This document shows positions 59,499 through 64,000 of a stretch of DNA of 64,000 nucleotides, piece by piece; position 1 is the first letter of the stretch; each line of letters begins with the position of its first letter. Made by a program: the position numbers and the translations under genes. The notes beneath the pieces are model-generated. The model ran no database searches. It worked only from the letters and a program-made list of their open reading frames with translations, and was not told where the DNA came from. The stretch is from NCBI GenBank assembly GCA_019636345.1, contig JAHBXQ010000003.1:496001-560000 (forward strand). The letters are read 5' to 3'. This DNA comes from Pirellulales bacterium (GTDB taxonomy: Bacteria > Planctomycetota > Planctomycetia > Pirellulales > Lacipirellulaceae).

Positions 59499-59933
59499 GA
59501 CGTGCACCCTTCCGGGGCGAGCAAGGGGGGCGAAACGGCCGACTGCCGAATGCGTGCCAGGAGCAAACGATGCGCCGATGCGGACAAGACCGACTTCTCC
59601 ATTGTCGCGACCCCAGCCGCCCCCGGCAATGCGGCGGGAGCGGTTCGCCGCGAAGGCGCTTGAGTTCCTGAGGGAAGTGTCGCCGCAAGCGACAATCGAG
59701 TCGCGCGGCGCGACACCCGAGACAAACCGGAGCCGAGATTGCCGAATCTTGCAGCGAGCTATCGCGCGATGTTGCAAGGGCATGAACGCAAGGCGTCCTG
59801 AACTTGCCGCTGCGACGCGCTCCAAACCAACACGCTCAGCAGGGAATCGTCGGGAGCGACGTCGCACCTTTGCACGCCAATGTCGAGGTGGATGCGGCGC
59901 CTGCCGATCGTACGGCACGGTCGAGTTCGCCGA
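59499..59933. other. Intergenic region upstream of the terpene-cyclase-like gene
   Basis: No gene is supported in 435 bases. A half copy of the GGCTGGGGTCG palindrome is at 59607-59622 (reverse orientation), and a small hairpin TGTCGC/GCGACA lies at 59678-59694. Several short frames exist but have no supporting features. Confidence 0.5.
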
Positions 59934-62321
59934 TCACTCCGACTTGGGCAAGCGCGCGAACAGGATCACGCCGCTCGAGCGGGGCTGCTCGCGGAAGCGC
60001 TGGCCGAAGTAGCTCGTTCCGTCGGTGTCGCGAAATTGATCGCGATCAGTCTCGACGAGTTTCTTCGCCTCGGGACAGACCTCCGCCAGCAACGTGCCGT
60101 CGGCCGCCGGCGTGGGGGGTTGGCGAGGTCTGACGTCGATCCACACGCGTCCTTGGCCGTCGGCGACGTACACTTCCCCGACGACCTCGCCTAGTCCTGC
60201 GAGCGATTCAGCGAGCATGGCGTTCATGTCGGTCTCGATCATGACCATGCCGAACGGATCGCCCGTGGTTTCATCGAACACTCGGACTGCGGCGATCATG
60301 CGCCGGACGACAGCTGAACTGGAAGACAAAGCCGCTTGGTGCGAGCGGGGGTTCATCGAGAAGACGACTCCTCCCAGTTCGGCCGCGAATACGTCGGCCA
60401 ACAACGTGTCGTCGTCTGTCGCAGCCTTTCGGCTGCGCGGCACAGTTCGCACGTAGGATCGGTCGATGGCGTTGCGCTCGACGCGCATGACGTCGACTGA
60501 AGCGATCTTCCTGCGAACCGCACCCTCCGAATTCGTCGAGGAGTCTTGATTCGCCTCGGCAGGCGACTCGGCCGCGACGAGAGTGACAGCTAGGAAATCA
60601 GGGTTCGCGCGCATCAAGCCGTGGTAGATCGTCTCCAGCCGCCCGAGCCATTCGGCCTCGGCGTCGCCGACGTCGCGGGCGCGGACGATCTCTTGGATCT
60701 CGGGCAACGTTGCCATAAACCGCGATTGTTTGCCGAGGTCGTGGGCTATGCTGCGAATGCGGAGCGACACTTCGCGGACGTCGCCCACGAGGGCTTGGTA
60801 CTGGGTCTGCCTGCCGACGACGCGATTGTGATTGAGCGTCACCCCCACCGTGGCGATCGCGGCCAAAGCGAGCCCCGCCATGCCGGCGATCAATTGCGAG
60901 AGTCGCTGATGGTGGCGAATCCATCGCCGGGCGCGGCGCCCCGGCGGCTCGGCGTAGGCCGAGACCGGTTCGCCCGCCATCCAGCGTTCCACGTCCTCGG
61001 CCAGAGCCGAAGCTTGCTGATAGCGGGCGTACCGCTTGCGGGCCATTGCCTTGGCGCAGATCGCCGCCAGCACCGGGTCGACGTCGGGATTGATCTCGGC
61101 GGCCTGCGGCGTCGGGCCGCTCGAGATGGCCGTGAACAACTCTCGGGCGGTCCCTTTGCCGTGGCTGGCGCCGGCGGTGCTGCGGGCGTGCGTCGCCTCG
61201 TGCGGCGGACGACCCGTGCAGATTGCAAACAGGATCGCTCCCAGGCCGTACACGTCGGTGCGAGCGTCGAGTTCGTCGAGCCGTCCGGACGCTTGTTCGG
61301 GGGCCATGAACAGCGGCGTGCCGAGCACTTGGCCTTCGCTGGTTCGGCCGACGTCGCCCGAGGGCGAGCCTTTCCCCAAGGTTTCGAGTTCCGCGTCGTC
61401 GAGCAGTTTGGCGAGCCCCCAGTCGATGACGATGACCTGCCCGAAGCTGTCGATGACGACGTTCTCCGGCTTGAGATCGCGGTGAATCACCTTGCGCGAG
61501 TGCGCGTGGCCGATCGCGTGGCAGACGCGGACGAACGCCGACAGGAGGTGCCGCAGCAGCATCGGGTCCTCGTCCCCGTCGGCGCGGCGTTCGTGGTATT
61601 CGGCGATCGAGTCCTGGAGGGTCCCCTTGCCGAGGAACCGCATCGTGTAAAACGTTCGACCCGACTCGGCGTCGCTGGCCAGTTGATACACGGGGACGAT
61701 CCCCGGGTGTTCCAGCCGGCCGGTGATCTCCGCTTCGTTCCGCAGGCGTTGGACGCTGGCGGCGTTCTCGCGCGTGGCGGAGATCTCCTTGAGGGCCACG
61801 AGCCGCTGCAGATCCCAATCGCGGGCGAGCCACACGCGGCCCAAGCCTCCTTGACCGAGCAGACGGATGAGCCGGTAGCGCGTCAAGCCCGTGCGGCCTT
61901 CACCCTGCAGTTCAGCGCCGACGGCCGTGCTGACCCCCAGCAATCGCGCGACGCGACCCGTCGTGTCGAAGCGGGCGATCGTGCTGGCGACCGGGTTGTC
62001 GGACTCGCCGCGCGGTTCCGGCAGCGGCGTTTGGGCAATTGTTTGCGCGACCTGTGCGTCGATTTCCTGAAGCTGCTGCGGGGACAGCAGCCCCGTGTTC
62101 TGCAGGTGCTGCCGCAGCGAGACGCTGCCGTACAGCGACCAATTGGCGAGCGTCTCGGCGACTTGCCGCTCGGTGAGCGCACCGCACGACAGCAATTCAG
62201 TGGCCAGGGCGACGTCGTTTGCCAGTCGTCGCCCCGAATCGTCGTCGCTGGGCAGGAAGACCGTCTCCGCGACGGACTGGGGCGTCGTCGGCTGCAACGG
62301 CTGAAACGAGGAGTCCGCCAT
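59934..62321 (-). CDS. Receptor-like Ser/Thr protein kinase with external sensor domain
   Basis: A 795-residue protein. An N-terminal helical region (about 30-100) precedes a complete kinase domain (149-440): glycine loop GQGGLGRVW (157-164), VALKE (K178), catalytic HRDLKPENV (280-288) and a DWG in place of DFG (IDWGLAK, 300-302), a variant common in planctomycete kinases. One membrane helix lies at about 480-503. The C-terminal ~290 residues are extracytoplasmic and look like a dCache-type sensor: a long helix (LRIRSIAHDLGKQSR) and paired PAS-like sheets (GDPFGMVMIETDMNAM). It probably phosphorylates cytoplasmic targets in response to an external signal. Confidence 0.9.
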   Translation of the reverse strand: MADSSFQPLQPTTPQSVAETVFLPSDDDSGRRLANDVALATELLSCGALTERQVAETLANWSLYGSVSLRQHLQNTGLLSPQQLQEIDAQVAQTIAQTPLPEPRGESDNPVASTIARFDTTGRVARLLGVSTAVGAELQGEGRTGLTRYRLIRLLGQGGLGRVWLARDWDLQRLVALKEISATRENAASVQRLRNEAEITGRLEHPGIVPVYQLASDAESGRTFYTMRFLGKGTLQDSIAEYHERRADGDEDPMLLRHLLSAFVRVCHAIGHAHSRKVIHRDLKPENVVIDSFGQVIVIDWGLAKLLDDAELETLGKGSPSGDVGRTSEGQVLGTPLFMAPEQASGRLDELDARTDVYGLGAILFAICTGRPPHEATHARSTAGASHGKGTARELFTAISSGPTPQAAEINPDVDPVLAAICAKAMARKRYARYQQASALAEDVERWMAGEPVSAYAEPPGRRARRWIRHHQRLSQLIAGMAGLALAAIATVGVTLNHNRVVGRQTQYQALVGDVREVSLRIRSIAHDLGKQSRFMATLPEIQEIVRARDVGDAEAEWLGRLETIYHGLMRANPDFLAVTLVAAESPAEANQDSSTNSEGAVRRKIASVDVMRVERNAIDRSYVRTVPRSRKAATDDDTLLADVFAAELGGVVFSMNPRSHQAALSSSSAVVRRMIAAVRVFDETTGDPFGMVMIETDMNAMLAESLAGLGEVVGEVYVADGQGRVWIDVRPRQPPTPAADGTLLAEVCPEAKKLVETDRDQFRDTDGTSYFGQRFREQPRSSGVILFARLPKSE

Positions 62322-62523
62322 AGCGAGCGCAGCGGGGGAAAGCGCGGCATGACCGGCGCTGAGAGCCCGGTCCGGCGGGAAGCCGCAGGCCCTTCCGCCT
62401 CCTCTATCTTGGTTGGCCGGCGGTCAAAAGCAAGAACGCTCGGCCTGAGCGGTCTGGAAGTCAGCAAGACCTCGCCAGTCGTATTGCGCCGCGGCGCGAG
62501 ACGTCCGGGCTCGGGGCGTACAG

Positions 62524-63468
62524 TTACCGGTCGAGGACCCCCCGCTCGCGGAGCCAGGGTTCCAAGAGCGTCGGCCACCGGTCCGCGGGGCGGTCGCCGC
62601 GGAGCATGCCGAAGCCATGACCGCCGCGTTCGTAGAGGTGCAGCTCCGCGGGGATCTTATGCGCCACGAGCGCCCTGTAGAACAACAGCGAGTTCTCGGG
62701 AACGACCGCCCCGTCATCGCTGGCGTGGACGAGGAACGTCGGCGGGGTTCGCTCGTTCACTTGCCCGTCGGCCGACCACTTGGCGACGAGCTCGTCCGAC
62801 GGGTCGGGCCCCAGCAGGTTAGCGAGCGACCCGCCGTGGGTCGTCCCGGGCTTCATCGAGACGACCGGATAGATGAGCACGAGAAAGTCGGGCCGGCTGC
62901 TCTGCCGATCGATCGAGTCGGCGGCAGTCGGATCGCCGCCGTCGTTGAACACGCCAGCGGTCGCGGCGAGATGTCCCCCGGCGGAGAAGCCCCAAATGCC
63001 GACGCGTTCGGGGTCGACGTCCCAATCCTTCGCGTGAGCTCGTACGGTGCGAATCGCGCGCTGGGCATCCTCAAGCGGCACGGGTTGCTTGTTCTTGCCG
63101 CCGCCGCACCGGTAGCGCAGCACGAACGCGACGACTCCCCGCTCGTTGAGCCAGCGGGCGGGCTCGACCCCTTCCTTGTCCATCGAGAGCCCTCCGTAGC
63201 CGCCGCCGGGACAGAGAACGCATGCGGGGCGGCCTTTGCTCTGCGAGGCGGACGGCTCGAGCAGATACGGCAACATCGACGGTCGCGCCACGACGCGCGT
63301 CATCCACTCGGGGGTCTCCCCCTCGGGCTGCGGAGCGGCGGCATTGGCCGGGTGGTCGGCGGGGTAGAGGAGGACCTCGGGATTGTCGGTCGCTGCAGCT
63401 CGGGGCGCCGGCAGGGCGAGGATCATCGCAGTCGTGGCGAGGGTCAGTCGCAGGGTCATCGAGGACAT
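62524..63468 (-). CDS. Secreted alpha/beta hydrolase, acetylxylan-esterase/BD-FAE-like
   Basis: A 314-residue protein with start ATG 63468 and a signal peptide (MSSMTLRLTLATTAMILALPAPRAAA). The oxyanion motif is CPGGGYGGLSMD, the nucleophile sits in GFSAGGHLA (Ser about residue 164), the acid in HASDDGAVV and the base in GGHGFGM. The arrangement matches carbohydrate esterases or prolyl-oligopeptidase-like lipases of the BD-FAE type, which deacetylate polysaccharides. It is probably extracytoplasmic. The gene upstream is rsmD, so no operon clue is available. Confidence 0.85.
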   Translation of the reverse strand: MSSMTLRLTLATTAMILALPAPRAAATDNPEVLLYPADHPANAAAPQPEGETPEWMTRVVARPSMLPYLLEPSASQSKGRPACVLCPGGGYGGLSMDKEGVEPARWLNERGVVAFVLRYRCGGGKNKQPVPLEDAQRAIRTVRAHAKDWDVDPERVGIWGFSAGGHLAATAGVFNDGGDPTAADSIDRQSSRPDFLVLIYPVVSMKPGTTHGGSLANLLGPDPSDELVAKWSADGQVNERTPPTFLVHASDDGAVVPENSLLFYRALVAHKIPAELHLYERGGHGFGMLRGDRPADRWPTLLEPWLRERGVLDR

Positions 63469-63547
63469 GGCGAGCAACTCGGAAGAAAGGAGAAGGGATG
63501 ACTCGTTGGAAAGCGAACGTGCGTCAGGCGTGCAGCGAGCCGAGCCG

Positions 63548-64000
63548 TTATGTCCGCAGCACGCCGACGACCGCCGGCATGTAGGTGCGCATCTGCCAGC
63601 CTTCGGCGCGACGATCGACGGCGACGCCCCCCGGGAGTTGGGTGAAGTCGAAGCGATCGTCCGCTTCAACGATCACGATGCTCCCCGCGGGCGCATGGTG
63701 GATGACGGCGCCGATCAGTTCAAGCATCTCGTCGCGACGATCGACGAAGAACGCATAGGGGGGACTGCAGAAGACGAGCCAGGGCAAGCCGGCAGGGGGA
63801 ACGAGCGGATCAGGTGCTCCGCATTCCCCCTTCTCCCAGCTCCCATCCCCTTTCGGCAAGTCTCGCTTGCCCCACAAAAACGCGCTCGTGGCGAGCAGTT
63901 CGGACCGGTCCTCGACCCCCAGGTCGGCGATGTTGGCTTGAATGACGCGGGCCGTCGGGACGTGCTTTTCGATGAACGTCGCCCGCAGGGCGCCGCGGCT
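63548..64000 (-). CDS. rsmD: RsmD-like 16S rRNA (guanine966-N2) methyltransferase, C-terminal part
   Basis: The frame is open to the right edge, giving 150 residues with the N-terminus missing. SRGALRATFIEKHVPTARVI is the family's motif II region; motif IV reads FCSPPYAFF, with Ser where most members have DPPY or NPPY. The closing sheet GSIVIVEADDRF fits. It methylates G966 of 16S rRNA. A short insert (about residues 45-75, with LPKGDGSWEKGE) lies before motif IV. It may be a related N6/N2 methyltransferase, but the order of motifs favours RsmD. Confidence 0.85.
   Translation of the reverse strand, partial: SRGALRATFIEKHVPTARVIQANIADLGVEDRSELLATSAFLWGKRDLPKGDGSWEKGECGAPDPLVPPAGLPWLVFCSPPYAFFVDRRDEMLELIGAVIHHAPAGSIVIVEADDRFDFTQLPGGVAVDRRAEGWQMRTYMPAVVGVLRT

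Overview
The window is GC-rich bacterial chromosome. The gene set points to a planctomycete, probably near Pirellulales. The markers are PEP-CTERM exported proteins, a DUF1559 prepilin-like protein, planctomycete-style Ser/Thr kinases, a GT-C-like membrane protein with a DPDLWGH motif, futalosine-type menaquinone synthesis, and many genes without a clear Shine-Dalgarno. The taxonomic call is inference. No rRNA, tRNA, CRISPR array, prophage or intact transposase gene was recognised.

Layout. 1-2.2 kb: end of pyruvate dehydrogenase E1 (aceE) and E2 (aceF). 2.6-5.5 kb: three exported PEP-CTERM proteins, the third with a formylglycine-generating-enzyme-like domain. 5.5-7.4 kb: gene-poor, repeat-bearing DNA around a small exported protein with 22 cysteines. 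7.4-9.7 kb: glycerol uptake (glpF-glpK). 10-14 kb: a secreted hydrolase, an L-rhamnose mutarotase pseudogene broken by one in-frame amber codon, a DUF2726/zinc-ribbon protein, and a Y-family DNA polymerase with a near-consensus promoter almost on its start codon. 14.3-18.1 kb (minus strand): a menaquinone operon, ubiE/menG, ubiX-like, ubiA/mqnP-like and mqnE. 18.2-30 kb: housekeeping genes (comB, glycyl-tRNA synthetase, a cytochrome b-c fusion with its Rieske partner, an NrnA-like DHH phosphoesterase, ribF, ppx/gppA, larB-nnrD).

30-36 kb holds an unusual set: an ExeA-like AAA ATPase, a ParA/MinD-like protein that has lost the Walker A lysine, a single-span proline-rich membrane protein, a divergent second ExeA-like ATPase, and a coiled-coil protein with a possible PD-(D/E)XK nuclease core. 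This is the best candidate for an undescribed system. 36-43 kb: a phosphodiester-glycosidase-domain secreted protein, a DoxX protein and a 1335-residue unknown protein with a very acidic insert. 43-64 kb: an epimerase, a phosphofructokinase, an MFS transporter, a DUF1559 protein, a His-rich membrane protein, a GT2 glycosyltransferase with a GT-C-like membrane protein, rimI, a membrane-anchored pseudokinase, an MsbA-like ABC exporter with an extra external segment, a radical SAM protein, a secreted terpene-cyclase-like repeat protein, an active receptor-like kinase, a secreted esterase and a partial rsmD.

Dispersed repeats link these regions. One family is a palindrome built on a GGCTGGGGTCG core. 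It occurs alone or in pairs, often between convergent genes, and twice inside a ~130-bp element with 18-bp terminal inverted repeats. One such copy (26622-26751) has a perfect 8-bp target duplication, so it is a non-autonomous transposable element. A second small element lies at 33606-33690, and two copies of an IS66-end-like sequence lie at 4316-4414 and 5559-5819. The inverted repeats at 14061-14256, 15440-15533 and 16451-16533 sit at the gene junctions of the menaquinone operon.
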